DNA of 64,000 nucleotides from Phaseolus vulgaris (GCF_000499845.2 NC_023754.2:23222611-23286610), one strand, 5' to 3'. Numbered from the stretch's first letter, positions 12,732 through 25,642 are shown. Notes: a model not told the origin generated them from the sequence alone. Translations and numbers: made by a program.

Positions 12732-15700
12732 ATGTCAGTTTTTCAGAACCAATGGCTGCGTCTTCCCCTCACTCAATCTCTATTCTCCAAGTTGCTTCCC
12801 AGAACCTTTGCAGCAGTGTTATCCACAAGACCATGTTCCGTTTGGTGTCATTCAGTAGCTCGTAACACCACTGTGCCCTCTACTCCAGGTTCATCGTTTC
12901 CTTCGCTTTTCATTTCTTATGATACCATTTCCCCCCATTTGTTAATGTTATTAGTTTGAATTTTCTGGGCAGTCATAGGATTCAGTTTTTTTAAGAGTTT
13001 AATTTCTATGCTTTGTTGCCTTAAACAGTTTAACACTTTCAACGAATCAGAAATTGTTGTTGTAACTTTGGAGGTAGTCATCGTAAAATGTAACAAATTT
13101 ACATTCATGATCGGTTGTGATTTGTTTAAGATGTAAAAAATAAATAAAACCTTACCGTTAGTGCGTACACTATTTAATCTTCTGATTTTTTAGAAAAAAA
13201 TATTTATTGGATTTCCCTGATATGATTGTTTGTGTTATTTTTAAGGTGTTGTGGACAATACTTTTGATGCACCTAAAGTGAAAGTATTGAAAGAGAAAAT
13301 GGAACTTCTGGGCATCAGCTTGGAAAACTCTTGTTTGCCCGGGCAGTACCATAATCTGTTTTGTCCAAAAGTATCTACTTTTATTTTCTTTTAAAACTGT
13401 AATCCATTTTCTGCCCCTAGTCTTTTGTGTGTATTTGGTTTTAAGTAGGTTTCTGAATCTTGTTTGTTTTGATATTCTAGTGCAAAGGTGGGCAATTAAA
13501 GGAGAGGAGTTTGTCTTTTCACATTATCTCTAATGGGTATGCTTCGTCTACTTGCTTTGTGTGTGTGGTGATAATTGTGTGTTTTGATGTGATGTGTTTT
13601 GGAAAATGTGTGTAGTGAATTTGCGATGTGGAGGTGTTTTCGAGCTAAATGTGGTTGGGCTGGTCAGGTGACATAACATGGATTTATAAATTTATGTCTC
13701 CTTTCAAGCATAAAACATGTAATGGGTAACAAAGATATACTGCTTCCACATGATTATTTGGTTGTAGGTTTTCGCAGATGATAAGGAATTGTACAGTGGG
13801 GTTTGTACTAAGGCCAAGTTTTCTAGAAAAATAGCGGAGGAGAGCTTAGGATTGGAACCACTTAGTCCTAAGGTATACAGCTTGCTTTTGGCATTTTGAA
13901 TGGTTAATAGCTGTAGAATAATTGCCAAATTCTCAGAATGACCCCTCTCTCTCATTTTGCTGATAATTGTTATCATACCAGACAGATGTCTTTTGAAGGT
14001 CTTTTATTCAAATGAAGTAGGGAAAATTGATTATCTTGTTAAGTGTGCTGATCTTCTCGTTGTTCTCTGACCCAACATACAAAGAATGCACTCTTAAGGG
14101 TATCCAGGGTGGTAATGCGTTATAATTACTATTTTTAGATGAAATAGACACATGGCTTGACTTTCTTGTGATTTTGGCTTTACTCTCCCTATTTTTTAGG
14201 CAAAATAACTAAGGATTTACTTGATACTTGAAATAAGGTTCACCTGGACTTATGTTCAAGTGTTAAATCAATTTCAATGACATACTATTTTTTCCCGGTG
14301 ACCCTCATGGTCCTAGTATAACCTGTGGCTTGTTAATTAATATCTCACTATTGAAGGTCCAGTAGAGGTTTAGAAATATGATGTAATGGCTAGTAAATAG
14401 TATGCTCTTAGAAGATTCACTATTCAATCATGCTAGTGAATCTGGTTAAGGATTTTGCAATGGCCAAGTGTGAGCATGTAAAAATCTACTACCTTGATTG
14501 AGTATTGCCTGTCAAGTTATCAGAGACTGTTTCTTTATGTGCTCATGTCAATATATTGCAACCTTCAAGTGTTAGTCAGATTATTTGCTTATGTATAGAT
14601 TTTTTTTCCCTGTTTTAGCTTGTTGCTTACTTTAAAGAGAGACTGATATCAGAGAAAACCCTGAGCAGAAATTCTGTAAGACAACTGTCTGACAATAAGG
14701 TATTTTCACAGTTCTGGTTTTGTAATTGTAAAACTTGTTCCTTTAAATTGCTAGATAAGCAGAATCCCGATCTCTAATTGGTGTTTGATGTCCCGTACTC
14801 TGCTAGGACTCATATAGATGCTTCTTTGATTGGTTATATACCATTTCACAAGGGAAAAAGAATCTTCATTGATCTTGCCATCTTGAATTCTTGAAATCTG
14901 AACTAAAAGACTGATATCATGTGCATTTTTGGACTTTTAACTAAAGCAGTGAGTTTAGATTTTGAATATAGTTTGTGGCAATATAATGATGGCTAAATAA
15001 GGTTTTATTGATATTAGATTGATAAATTAAGCTTTAAAGTTGGTGTTCTGTTTCCAACTGGTCTCAATTACTGCAATTGAACCTTAATGGGGCAATAGTG
15101 GAGGGAAATATAAATCCATTTACATGAACCAGAGAGGTAGTGCGTACACAATTTTTTATTTGCAGAAGGAAAATTTGCTTTAGTTGTCATGGCTTCAAAA
15201 TCATGAAAAGAATCTTAGCAACGATCATAATTGTTGTGGTTTCTTCTCTCAGTCTTGTAAACATTTCTATCTGTGATTTAGTTCTTAAGAACTTAACTAG
15301 TTAGTGGTTCTAAACTTCATTGCGTACTGCAAATTTTGCAGGCAGTCATTGCTTTTACTTATAAACAAAATGGGTTGCTTGTTGGCTGCAAATACAGAGC
15401 ACTGGAGAAAAGATTTTGGCTGGTAACTTTTCCTGTTTGCAAATAGTATTCATTACAGTGAATGATGTGTTTTGAAATGACTAGCATTTCATGTACAATT
15501 ATTTAAAAAAAAGACAACTGTGGTGTTATTCATGGAAAAAAAAAAGGATACAGGCAAGGCTACATTTTCTCCTTGCCTACACTTCCTTTTGTAGAAATAG
15601 GGGGAAAATATACAAATCTATGACAAAAAGTTATGTCAACAAGTGAGTATCACTCCTTGACGCTATTTCTATCACTGACTCTAGCGATCATCAGCCATTT

Positions 15701-18700
15701 CAGTAGATTTATAAAGATTAACATTACAGGTGAATGTATAAGACACAGGAGCCTATAATTGTTTCTTTCTGGAACCTTCTAATGCTATGCTGCTCGTATA
15801 TGAATAAAAAATTTAGAGTAAACCGTCTAGTTGGTCCTCCAAAGATTATGGCAAACCCTTTACAAATAATTACTTGAATGAAAATGGAATAATATTTTTT
15901 GAGAAAATGAATAATACAAAGCTTTAAGCCACGGTATAATTATAAACTAGAGTAAATAATTGCTAATTGACTCCCTTCCTAGAATAAAACAATTTACAGT
16001 AACTAAATACAAAACTATCCTACTAAAATTGACCCCTTCCCTGTAAATTCTCTGCTTGGAATGTGGGAGTGGGACTTGTAACAATAATTTTGTCACAAAA
16101 TTAATCCTTCAAATTAGTCCTCTGTAGACTTTTACCACCTTATTCCTTAAAAAGTTTAATATTTCACCATATTCATCCTCGTAGAAGACTAAATTGGTGA
16201 CACTAAGAGAAGTATGGTAACTATTTTGTATTTTTGAGGACTTATGCCATGACAATTTATTTGGGGGAGATTAATGTGGTGATACCCTAGTTTCTAAGGG
16301 ACGAATTTGGTGACAAATCTTTGTAGGGTTAATGTGATTGCATCCTATTCTTTGGAGGACTACGTTGAGGGTTTAAAGATGCACATTTTGATATGAAGTT
16401 TAATTGATCTATCTGGATACTAGGTAACTTTATGTTTATTCAGATGCTCGATTTGATTTTCAGGATAAAGGCACAGAGAAGATACTATATGGAATTGATG
16501 ACATTAGTCAAGTATCCGAAATCATCATTGTAAATTTTTTTCCCTTACTTCTCCCATCGGTATCTTCTTTTGTCTGACAATACCCAACTGAAAGCTGAAA
16601 AAAGAAAGAATTGAAGATATTCTTACAGTCCAATGATGATAATAGGTTGAAGGGGAAATTGATAAGCTTTCATTTGAGGAGGCTAGCTTTCGGAATTGTG
16701 TTAGTGTTCCAGTGGGTGCACCAGTAAAGGTTTCTTCAAAAGATTTGCCACCAATAGAGAAGGTTTGTGTGTGTGTTATTATTAAAATTTGTTTTCACTT
16801 CTCTTTTAAGGTCGAGTGAATATTCAATGTAATATGCCTTACTAATGCAAACATCCGTAATACTTCTTGTCTTCTTCATCAAAACTATTTGTCTTTCTTA
16901 TCTATCTATCTAATGAAATAGATTAGATGTGATCTTCCGAATGAAATGTAGTTGGCCCCTCTGTAGTTTTGTCCGTGTGTTCATTGATTATGATTATTAA
17001 TTGTCTGATTGCAACTTACCCTTTCAGGATTATTTCATTTCAAATACCTAGACTAATTTACTCATCTAATTTTTAATTTTTATTGTGATGAGATACAAGG
17101 TTTTGTGGTTGTTATTGTACTTTGGTAGTTGAAAATGTAATAACAAAGAGTCAAAGTACAAATCATTTAGCGATAACTGTTTCAAGGGTGATCTTTGTGT
17201 TTTAAGACCACTTTCATTCTAAGAATTTTTACTAGTTATAATCCTTAACTTTGAAAGGAAGAATCGTTTTCTGCTTTTTCCTGTTACCTACTAAATCATA
17301 ACTAATTGGATTTTACTGCAAAAGTGTCCAAGTATAGAGAGCCTTATTCTTTGAAGATCTGTTATACTGATGTTGTGTATAAAGTCTGTTCATGCCAACT
17401 CACCTTTTATTTGTTTATTTAATGATGGACCATAATCACACATAACTTTCATGAGAGCAAAAAAAAAAAAATGCATCCAGTCATTCCTTCTCTGCCTTAA
17501 GAACTGATCCGTGGTTATCTTTCTACATTCTCATAAAGTATGTGTTTCAACCAATTAATTGATCAACTTAATATATTAATCTGTGCATACTTATGAAATC
17601 AGGACACTGCATTCCAATACCTGTGGAACTGCAAAGAGTACTTGGATAAGGTACACACATTTGACATCTTCCCAATAAGTTGAATCTTTCTAGCGCAGAA
17701 GCGAACTGCTTAGTAGCTTGGTTTCCTCTTTGTTCTTTTAGGCAGTTCGCATTATCCTGGCAACTGATAATGATCCGCCAGGTCAAGCTTTAGCAGAAGA
17801 GCTGGCACGACGCCTTGGCCGAGAAAGGTTATATATGGTGTCATTTATTTTCCATGTTATTGTGTGGAAGTACCAAATATTAACTAAAACTTGAGACTTG
17901 GATGTGCACATAGCATGTTGCTTGAATAATTTGGATATAAACCCTAAAGCTCAGTGATGAAGGTCCATGATACATTCATGGCACCTAAACTACTTAATGC
18001 ATTTGGTTCAAATTTCATGCATGCAAAGGGGTCCATATCCTACTAAATAAATCAAATGCTTACCAAATCTGGCACCCTAATAATGGCTCAGAAAGTTTAT
18101 TGGATCAGAGAGGTTACACTTTCTGTTCTTTTTCCAGCATTTGAGGTGTGGTGAAATAGTAAATGTTCACTTCTTTACTTTTCAATTGTGTTATGTACTT
18201 TGTATTTTCCTTCCTTTTTTGAATGACTTCAGGTGTTGGCGTGTAGTCTGGCCTAAGAAAGATGAATTCAGCTCTTTCAAAGATGCAAATGAGGTATAAC
18301 TGGATTTTCTATATTATCAATATTTTTTTCGTCAAATTCAGTTCACTGATGGCTTGTGGAGTTTCTAAGAAAAATGAACTTTTCAAGGCCCAATGACACA
18401 AGAAATGTTAATCACACACTTCCTGAAGACACTCTTTATTATTGGTAATATTCATTGGAAATCGAAATATTTAATAGGTCTCAGTTCATCCTTAATGACC
18501 TCTATTTATGACTTCATAGTTTTTAATAAGTTCTAACGAAGAGATTAGAAGAAGTGTGCTGTTAGTATTGCTCAATATGATTTGTATTTTTCTCCTTTCA
18601 AATGCAGTATATTTGTATACCTTCAGGACATAATTATTTATCCATGGTTTATGACACTAGGTTCTCCAACACATTGGAGCTGATGCTTTGAAGAAAATAG

Positions 18701-18735
18701 TTGAGAATGCAGAGCCATATACAAATGCCAACTAG
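12732..18735 (+). CDS. Primase-only Twinkle paralogue (TWINKY type), organellar
   Basis: A T7 gp4-like primase without the helicase half. I read 13 exons: 12732-12888, 13246-13370, 13481-13536, 13616-13667, 13768-13872, 14619-14699, 15342-15422, 16464-16529, 16646-16762, 17603-17650, 17742-17827, 18233-18293 and 18661-18735, giving 369 residues with no internal stop. After a Ser/Arg/Leu-rich presequence come the zinc-finger cysteines (CPKC and CFRAKC). The TOPRIM catalytic Glu is in VEGEID (about residue 243) and the DxD in LATDNDPPGQAL (Asp305/Asp307). It ends VENAEPYTNAN, exactly where the Twinkle gene at 31566 continues into its helicase. Intron positions and phases match those of the downstream paralogue. 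Arabidopsis At1g30660 (TWINKY) has the same architecture (from memory). The likely role is primer synthesis in plastids or mitochondria. Confidence 0.87.
15816..16378. mobile_element. Possible MITE in intron 7 of the TWINKY-type gene
   Basis: The intron contains a segment whose ends are imperfect inverted repeats: the left end reads TAAACCGTCTAGTTGGTCCT, and the right end, reverse-complemented, reads TAAACCCTCAACGTAGTCCT; both continue CCAAAGA. No convincing target duplication was found. Spacing and layout fit a short non-autonomous DNA element, but this is tentative. Confidence 0.4.
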
Positions 18736-19845
18736 GTAATTCTATCTATGGAAGTGGATGCATCTTTCAGTGCTCAAGATCCTGGACTACTATTAAAATT
18801 TAATCCTATCAGAAAATGTAATGAAAATTGTGGTGTGACCATATTCATATTCTTTTTATGCTAACTAAATTTTAGTTGTTTAGAGGATTTCAGAAGTTTG
18901 AGCAGGTGAGTGTGAATGTATCTTCTAGAATAGCACTGAGTTTAATGAATTTAACTTTTTAATAAATTAAAATTAGTTTATATACAAAGTTAAAGTTAAA
19001 AGACATTAGACAACTTTTTTTCTGTTTATCTTTTTTAAGGGTTAGAAATGAAATTATTGAATATGAGTACTTTTTGCAAGTCACTCATGATTTGTGATGG
19101 TGGCTTTTGGAAATACTACCTTTTCTCAAAGAGTTGCATATGGCAATTAAGATGGAATACCTAATAATCTAATAAAATGGATAGAACAGTGTTTTAAAAA
19201 GTTCGATCACTTTAAGTATAGTTAACTAATCAAATATTTAACAAGTGATTCATTTGATTTTCCTTCCTGATTAAGCCGATATAAACATGCATTGACAAAT
19301 CGACTTCTTATGGTGAATATATGGCTAATTATAGACATATATTTACATAGACAAATGCCATATATTTTATAGATCTCAAAAGCTTTATTTAAAGGTGTTA
19401 CTAATTGACATTATATCAAAATATTAAAAGACACCACTTGAAAATTTTTCACTCAATATAAACAATTAACAAAGTATCAAAATAATAGAATAATAAAAAT
19501 TATTTTCAATTTTAGAACAATTAAAAACAAAGAAAAAAAATTAGGACAGAAAATCTTTATAGGACCAAAATTAAAACACACTCATGACAAAGGTTTCTTA
19601 CATTCTCATATTTGCTTCCCACAATTTCTCAATATGAAATAATAATAAAAAAATTTAGATTTGATGCTATATAATATAAAAAAAATTGATTTCGAAATAA
19701 GAAAATCTTTAAAAAAAAAAAATTCTAGAATGTCCATAATTCAGAAACCTTTTATTACATTTAGATAACATTTATCAAAATAATTATAAAATTTAAAAGA
19801 TTATTTTCGTTATTGAATTGGTAAAAACAATTATAAAAGTGCAGG
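18736..19845. other. Intergenic region downstream of the TWINKY-type gene
   Basis: 3' flank and then A/T-rich sequence up to the transposon. No further helicase exons were found here, although this is where they would lie if the gene had simply been interrupted by the nearby MULE. Confidence 0.5.
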
Positions 19846-19854
19846 AAAATTTTA
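19846..19854. repeat. Target-site duplication, left copy (9 bp)
   Basis: AAAATTTTA immediately precedes the left end of the MULE. An identical 9-mer follows the right end at 26187-26195. Nine-base duplications are the hallmark of Mutator-superfamily insertion. Confidence 0.88.
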
Positions 19855-19935
19855 GGCACATTCTCCCTGCACCCAATGCTTTGTGTCTGGCACCCAATCA
19901 AATTTGTGAAAAGACCATATTACCCTTAATGAAAT
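19855..19935 (+). repeat. MULE left terminal inverted repeat
   Basis: Imperfect inverted repeat with the right end. Shared blocks, read inward, are GGCA, CCTGCACCC, TGGCACCC and a later CCCTT. It is nearly the same as the left end of the small derivative at 47242. Confidence 0.75.
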
Positions 19936-20156
19936 TAAAAACACATAAATTATGATCTGCACCCAATGCAAGCACCCAACAAATAGGGTTCTTCTTCTTC
20001 TTCTTCTTCTTCACCGTGAAGCAGCAGCAACCACCGTGAAGTTGCAGGGAGACACCGTGAGCCACCGTGAGCAGAGTTGGTTTGCTTCGTCGTGAGTGCT
20101 TCATCGTCAAAGAAGTTGAGGTACCGTTCATGGTTTTTTTTTCGTAGAGTAGTACA

Positions 20157-20449
20157 TTCCGGATAATTTTATCCGCAAATCACCATTGGCTTCCGGATAA
20201 TTTTATCCGTAGAACACCATCTGCTTCCGGATAAATTTATCCGCACATGAATATTGGCATCCGGATTTTTTCATCCGGACATGAATAATGGCTTACGGAT
20301 ATTTTTGTCCGTAGTGCAAGAATTGGTTCCGGATTTTTTTGTTCGTAATTCAAAAGTGGGTTCCGGATATTTTTATCCGTAAGCTACGTTTGACTTGCGG
20401 ATATTTTTATCCAGATTGTTGTTATTGGTCTGCGGATATTAATATCCGT
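20157..20449. repeat. Left subterminal array of palindromic GGATA...TATCC motif (about 9 units)
   Basis: Nine units spaced about 33-36 bases apart, each centred on a near-perfect palindrome such as CCGGATAATTTTATCCG, with variable linkers often starting CAAATCACC, AGAACACC or ACATGAAT. It sits between the left terminal repeat and the start of the PMD gene, where transposase-binding sites or promoter elements would be expected. The repeats happen to be open in one frame ahead of the PMD start. I treat that as a by-product. Confidence 0.85.
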
Positions 20450-20542
20450 TTTAGTGTGAAATTTTTCACAAGTGTTTTAAACTATATGTGTTATAATTTT
20501 GTTATATATGTTGGATTGAATGTTACTTTTATGAAATGTAAG

Positions 20543-22319
20543 ATGGTGCGGACTAGAGGTGGAGGAAGTTCTAATTTGGATCGTGTGCGTCCAACTGCAT
20601 CGATTAGAAGAAAACGGGGTGGGCCTAGTACTTCAATTCCAAATGAAGAGTTTGAAGATTATATTGAACAAGAAGAAGTTGAAGTTGATGATGAAGGCTA
20701 TCCAGGAGGGCCATTGGATAAGTCCTTACTTGTTAATTATGAACATCACGTAGCCAAACAGTTGTGGGATGGTTTGGTAAGTAATGAAAAATAAATTTTT
20801 GTATTTGTTATGTATTCCTGATTATTGATGATATATGTTGATTATTGTAGGATCGTGGTGAGCTGAAGGTCGTTTCACATGGGAGGAAGATAAATAAGTT
20901 AGGAGCACCTCATGAGCGCATAGAAGCTGTTGTAGAATTGTATGGCTTAGGTGGTCTGCTTCATGCTAGTTATGAGAGTCTAGACCGAGGACTGCTGTGT
21001 GCTTTTGTAGAGAGGTGGCATGCAGAGACAAACAGTTTTCATTTACCGGTTGGGGAGATGACCATCACTCTTGATGATGTGTCAAATTTGTTACATTTAC
21101 CCATTGTCGGTTAGTTTTACACACAGGAAACCTTAGATTCTGATTCGGCGATTGATTTATTGGTAGAAGCCCTCCGTGTTGACCGTGCACTTGCATCTGA
21201 AGAAACAAGACACTGTCGGGGAGCTCATGTGCGCCTTAGCTGGTTAAGAGAAGTGTATCAAGATGCATGCTCAAGGAGGCAGTGGACTGTGGCTGCCAGA
21301 GCATACTTACTTCACCTTGTCGGTTGCACTATTTTTGCGGACAAGAGTGCTACATCAGTAAGTGTGTTTTATCTTGGATTTTTTGTTGATTTGAGCTTAC
21401 CGAGGGATATTCTTGGGCAGCAGCTGCCCTAACTCACATGTATGAGCAGCTAGGAGATTGTAGTTATGCAAACACAAAGCAACTAGCTGGTTATGCAACA
21501 TTGTTGCAGGGGTGGATTTATGAGCATTTCCCGTCTATAGGAATGAGACGTATGCAAGCATTGTATTCTGAAGATCAACCTCGGTGCAGGCTGTATGATG
21601 CTGGAAAAGGTACTTCAATTGTTGTTGTACGATCACAGTTGGATACATTGACACCAGCTTCCATTCGGTTTTGTCCATACAACGAGCACAGGGAAGAACG
21701 TCCATTCGAGTGGATTTCCTTATTCTGTGGTTATTTGAGGCTTGGAAATTGGACACAGCTGCACATGCCAGAACGTGTTCTGCGTCAGTATGGCTATACA
21801 CAAATCATCCCTCGCAACCCATCTGTAATTGGACATGGTCATCCGGATACAAATGAAATGGACCGTCGATGGTTACATTTCAATGATTATGTCATACATG
21901 ACTATGCCATAGCACGTCATCCTGACGCTTGCGTTCAAGAGTACATGGGTTGGTTTAGATCTGTATCACATCCATATGTGATTAATACAGATGAGGATGA
22001 CCGTCCTGTACCGGTACCCTCAGATGCACGTCATCACGAAGCAGTGCCAAGTCATCATGAGGAGTCACATCCTGCTCTGGTATGCTTCTAACCTTGTTAA
22101 GATATTAATTTCTATTGTTTTTTTCTAATAGTATGTCATTCATGCTTGTAGGGTATTTGTCGTAGAATTACAGAGACATTGCAGCCATTACTTGATCATG
22201 GCGATGTCGTGGAGGGCAGCCCTGTTTGGGAAGGCATACAAGCAGCCATTATGTTAGCACGAGGAGCGACTGATGAAAGAGTTGTTTATGTCAGGAGACA
22301 TGCACGTAGGAATGATTGA
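20543..22319 (+). pseudogene. Plant mobile domain (PMD) protein, transposon-borne, broken
   Basis: PMD proteins (PF10536; MAIN/MAIL1-related, also called phosphatase-7 long-form-like) occur in plant transposons and as domesticated genes. Readable exons are 20543-20776, 20851 to about 22079, and 22152-22319. The start MVRTRGGGSSNLDRVRP is followed by an acidic segment (EQEEVEVDDEGYPGG). The PMD part then reads ELYGLGGLLHASYESLDRGL, AFVERWHAETNSFHLPVGEM, TITLDDVSNLLHLPIVG, VRLSWLREVYQDA, LHLVGCTIFADKSA, LAGYATLLQGWIYEHFPSIG, and RPFEWISLFCGYLRLGNWTQ. There are two lesions: an in-frame TAG at 21112-21114 right after HLPIVG, and a frame change between about 21390 and 21420, where the expected WAAAALTHMYEQL reading moves to another frame. 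The last exon ends YVRRHARRND. The exact role of PMD in transposition is unknown. Confidence 0.85.
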
Positions 22320-22512
22320 TTAGGATTTCTCAATATGTCAGATGTATTACGATTTCTTTTTATGTAATATTTTGATCCATGACAATGTATCTGAACCTTA
22401 ATTATATGTTTCAATATGATCCTTATCGGTTCTTGCTTCACGTTACTTTTATTTTATATGTTTCAATATGATCCTTATGTTTCAATATGACCATTAGTAC
22501 AGAAATCACTGG

Positions 22513-22645
22513 CTTACGCATATTTTTATCCGTAGGCAAAAGTGTGACTTACGGATATGTTTATCCGTAGGCATAGCAGACTCTTCCGAATATTTTTATC
22601 CATAGGCAAAAGTGTGACTTACGGATATTTTTATCCATAGGCAAA
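22513..22645. repeat. Central array of GGATA...TATCC motif (4 units)
   Basis: Four units of the same palindrome, with the linker TAGGCAAAAGTGTGACTTACG repeated twice in part, lie in the 420-base gap between the convergent 3' ends of the PMD and transposase genes. An internal position is unusual for a simple subterminal repeat. Confidence 0.8.
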
Positions 22646-22739
22646 CCCTAAACTTCAGTGAATTCAACATTGTGTGTAGGACAACTGCAAATGTACTAAA
22701 CATCCATAAATCTAAATTATGCTATTACAAATGTTATAA

Positions 22740-25613
22740 TTACAAATATCGTCTAATGGACATTAGTTGGGTATAAACTTGTATCCGGCTAGTGTAGTAT
22801 GTTGACCAAGTTTGGGCCGCCGGATAACGATGTGATGCCCACAATATATCCGTAGGTGGAATTGGACAACCATCTTTGAGCTTGACCTATAAAGGTAATA
22901 AATATAAGGTACACAAATCTTGATTTAGCACATCAATCTTGATTGGTTTAGTTTATACCTGGACAAAATGATTTCCGTGGACATGTCCAATTGCAATGAT
23001 TCGGTGTTGACGGAAGTTACTTGGTGCTTGGGTTCTTAAAGGAAAAATACTCAATGATTGTAACATGGACAAAGAAACAAGAATGACATTATACCGATTT
23101 GCAATAACATATCCCATGTCTGGAATTGTCATCCACTTATTTGTTCCTGCCTGCAAGTACAATTGACAAACAAAGTTAAATAAAGAAATGCAATGTAAAA
23201 ATGAAATGGTTTTAGTGGTTGGTACCATAGACATGTGTTCCACTAGAAGTGACTTCTTCAAGTATTCATATCTATCATCACCACCAAAGAGTTGAACATA
23301 TTCTTGTCTTCATTCACTTAGTTCTTTTAACAAATTCATTCGAACAACAACCCATGACTCCTCTCCCATTCCCAATTGGGCAGCAACAGCACGGTAGCCA
23401 CAATGGCCATCAGCCCTAACGTCAACAACATCAACAATATATGGATGATACCCTACAGGGAACTGATCAAGGAAAGGAATACATTTTGCTGGTACAATTT
23501 CTGGTAAGCTTTCTTCATTAGATTTTTTGCTTGCACAACTATCATGTTGTGAGTGTAAGAAATCCACATGTTCAAAATAAGAAGGGATTCGCTTAGTTGA
23601 TCTCATGAATTTGGTAGGACGAGACATCTTTACAGCACCTTTTGTTTTCACCTTATGATCTGGTGCGTAAATAGATGTTTTCTCTGGAAAGGCAATATCC
23701 TGCAATTTACTCTTGATGTTAACCTTACCTGCAACATCCAACTCTTTAAACCGCTTCGCGATGACCTCAAACTCTTTATCAATTGACAACTCAGATGAAG
23801 ATTGTTCAGTAGCAATGTCTTCAAAACTTAAACGAGTCCACATCACATGTACTGATTTAAGTGGTATGCTACCAACACCAAATGAAGCCAATTGACACGC
23901 ACAAGGAAGACCATGAGTACATGTAAGACTACATCCACACCTACTTTTATCAAACCCCACTGATTTAACCCTATCAAGTTCTTCTAAAATAAGGTTCAAA
24001 GCATATTTAGACACAAAACCTAACAATTTTTTGTAAGCTGTAACCTTGAACCGATGTCCAACCACATGCAAACTCTTTTGGAATGAATCTTTGATTGCAT
24101 TATGTTGTAAAATAATCATCTTATTGATGGAATCCCAGCAGAAACATAAATCCCCCATCGAATTTTGAAGAACTCTCTTTAGGCTCCAGTGTGCCGCCTC
24201 AACTCTGTTACTTGTTGTGTTTCCTAAGTGCATCACCTTATCTATCCATGCCTTGACAAATTTTTCTTTATGTGGACGTAACCATGTATCCATCACATAA
24301 TCAACAAATATAGGCCATGGAGAACAGACAACTCGAAGAGCATTGACACGATCTTCAAAGGCCTCAACAATATCACAATCCACAACAGATCCCCACACTT
24401 CCATTACTTGATCCCATGCCTCTCTTGGATGCACCAACATTTTACATTTTGCTTTCACATTTTTATCAATGTGAAACCGACATAGCAAATTATAAGCTTC
24501 AGGAAACACCATTCTAATTGCATTCATTAAGGCAACATCTCTATCACATACCACCACCCTAGGGCATGAATCAACTCTTAAAAACAACCCTTTAAGTCTG
24601 TCAAGGGCCCAAAAAAAATTATTTTCCTTTTCTGCTGCTAGTAAACAAAATGCAACGGAGAAAGTCAAACCTGTAGACGTAATCCCAACAACCTCAAGTA
24701 ACGGCATCCTATACTTGTTCGTCTTGTTCGTACTATCCATTAATATGACAATGTTAAATGAGTTCACCAATTTTATTGAATCTGGGTGTGTCCAAAATAT
24801 ATCTTGCACAATATTAGAGACCTCATCACACCTACACCAATGCACGTACCTGTCTCGCTCTATTCTGTGACCTCGTTGTGATCTTCGGTGAACAGTGATT
24901 GTATTATAAACCTGCTTAATCGTTGTCACATTCTTCTCATTTCTCTCTTTCATGGTTAGTAAAATATTTCTTGGCTTCGCCGCAGTTTTACTCATATCCT
25001 CAACCATAACATTTTCCTCTATACTTAACCTTCCAGCATAGGGATGACCCACCATTGTCTCTGCCAAGTCATGATTGTGAGAACCACAAATTAATTCAAC
25101 CTTCCACCCTTGACCACCTTTGACTGGTTTGCCTCGCAATCTGAAAGGACACTCACACTTCCTACTTCCAGTTTGACTGACATCTACTTCTTTTTTATAC
25201 CGTTTGTATTTACCTCCTCTCTCACAACCTAACAATACATAGGTCATCCTTCCTCGTTGGCCCGTCCATGTATCTGACCTTAATATAACAATGACAAACC
25301 CATAACTATAGCCAACACTTCTCGCCCAATCTAACAGCTCATCTCGATCACGAAATACCTACAATAACATTCTTAAAAATTTAAAAGAACATCTTGATCA
25401 TCATGCCAAATTTAAAAATAATTCATATAAAAAACATTCACAACCCAACATTGACCATACCTCATTTGTAGAAAATGCCTCACTACATTCATGTGCCCTG
25501 TGTTCATTATCTAATGCGTTATAACTTGTTGACTGCTCCAGATCAACATCATCTAATCCATCCCACACATCAATCTCCCCTAAAACTCCCATGTATGACT
25601 CTGTTGTATCCAT
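22740..25613 (-). pseudogene. MURA-type MULE transposase fused to OTU-like cysteine protease domain; one nonsense codon
   Basis: Exons on the minus strand are 25613-25461, 25358-23226, 23150-22959 and 22886-22740, all joined in phase 0, for 875 codons to TAA. After an acidic start (MDTTESYMGVLGEIDVWDG) comes a FAR1/WRKY-GCM1-like zinc domain (residues about 52-150; CECPFRLRG, CGSHNH). The MULE transposase core has putative catalytic Asp259 (ILMDSTNKTNKY), Asp323 (VVVCDRD), the CRFH motif and Glu438 (TTSNRVEAAHWSLK). A SWIM zinc finger follows at about 525-539 (CGCSLTCTHGLPCAC). The C-terminal OTU-like domain has DGHCGYRA (Asp701/Cys704) and a later His-containing GHVHGNHFVQV in exon 3. A single in-frame TGA at 23310-23312 (codon 734, where family proteins would be expected to have Trp) separates the OTU Cys from its His. 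The DNA-binding, DDE and SWIM parts all lie before the stop. Confidence 0.9.
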
Positions 25614-25642
25614 TCGGTTGATGAAAAAAATGAACACTTCAC

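Noticed and set aside
18736..19854. Lost helicase exons of TWINKY interrupted by the MULE
   Set aside because: No helicase motif is visible before or after the MULE, and the short gene ends in a clean stop within the transition exon, matching the Arabidopsis primase-only gene.
20339..20542. N-terminal extension of the PMD gene
   Set aside because: The extra frame is read through the subterminal repeats. The MVRTRGGG start at 20543 fits PMD proteins better.
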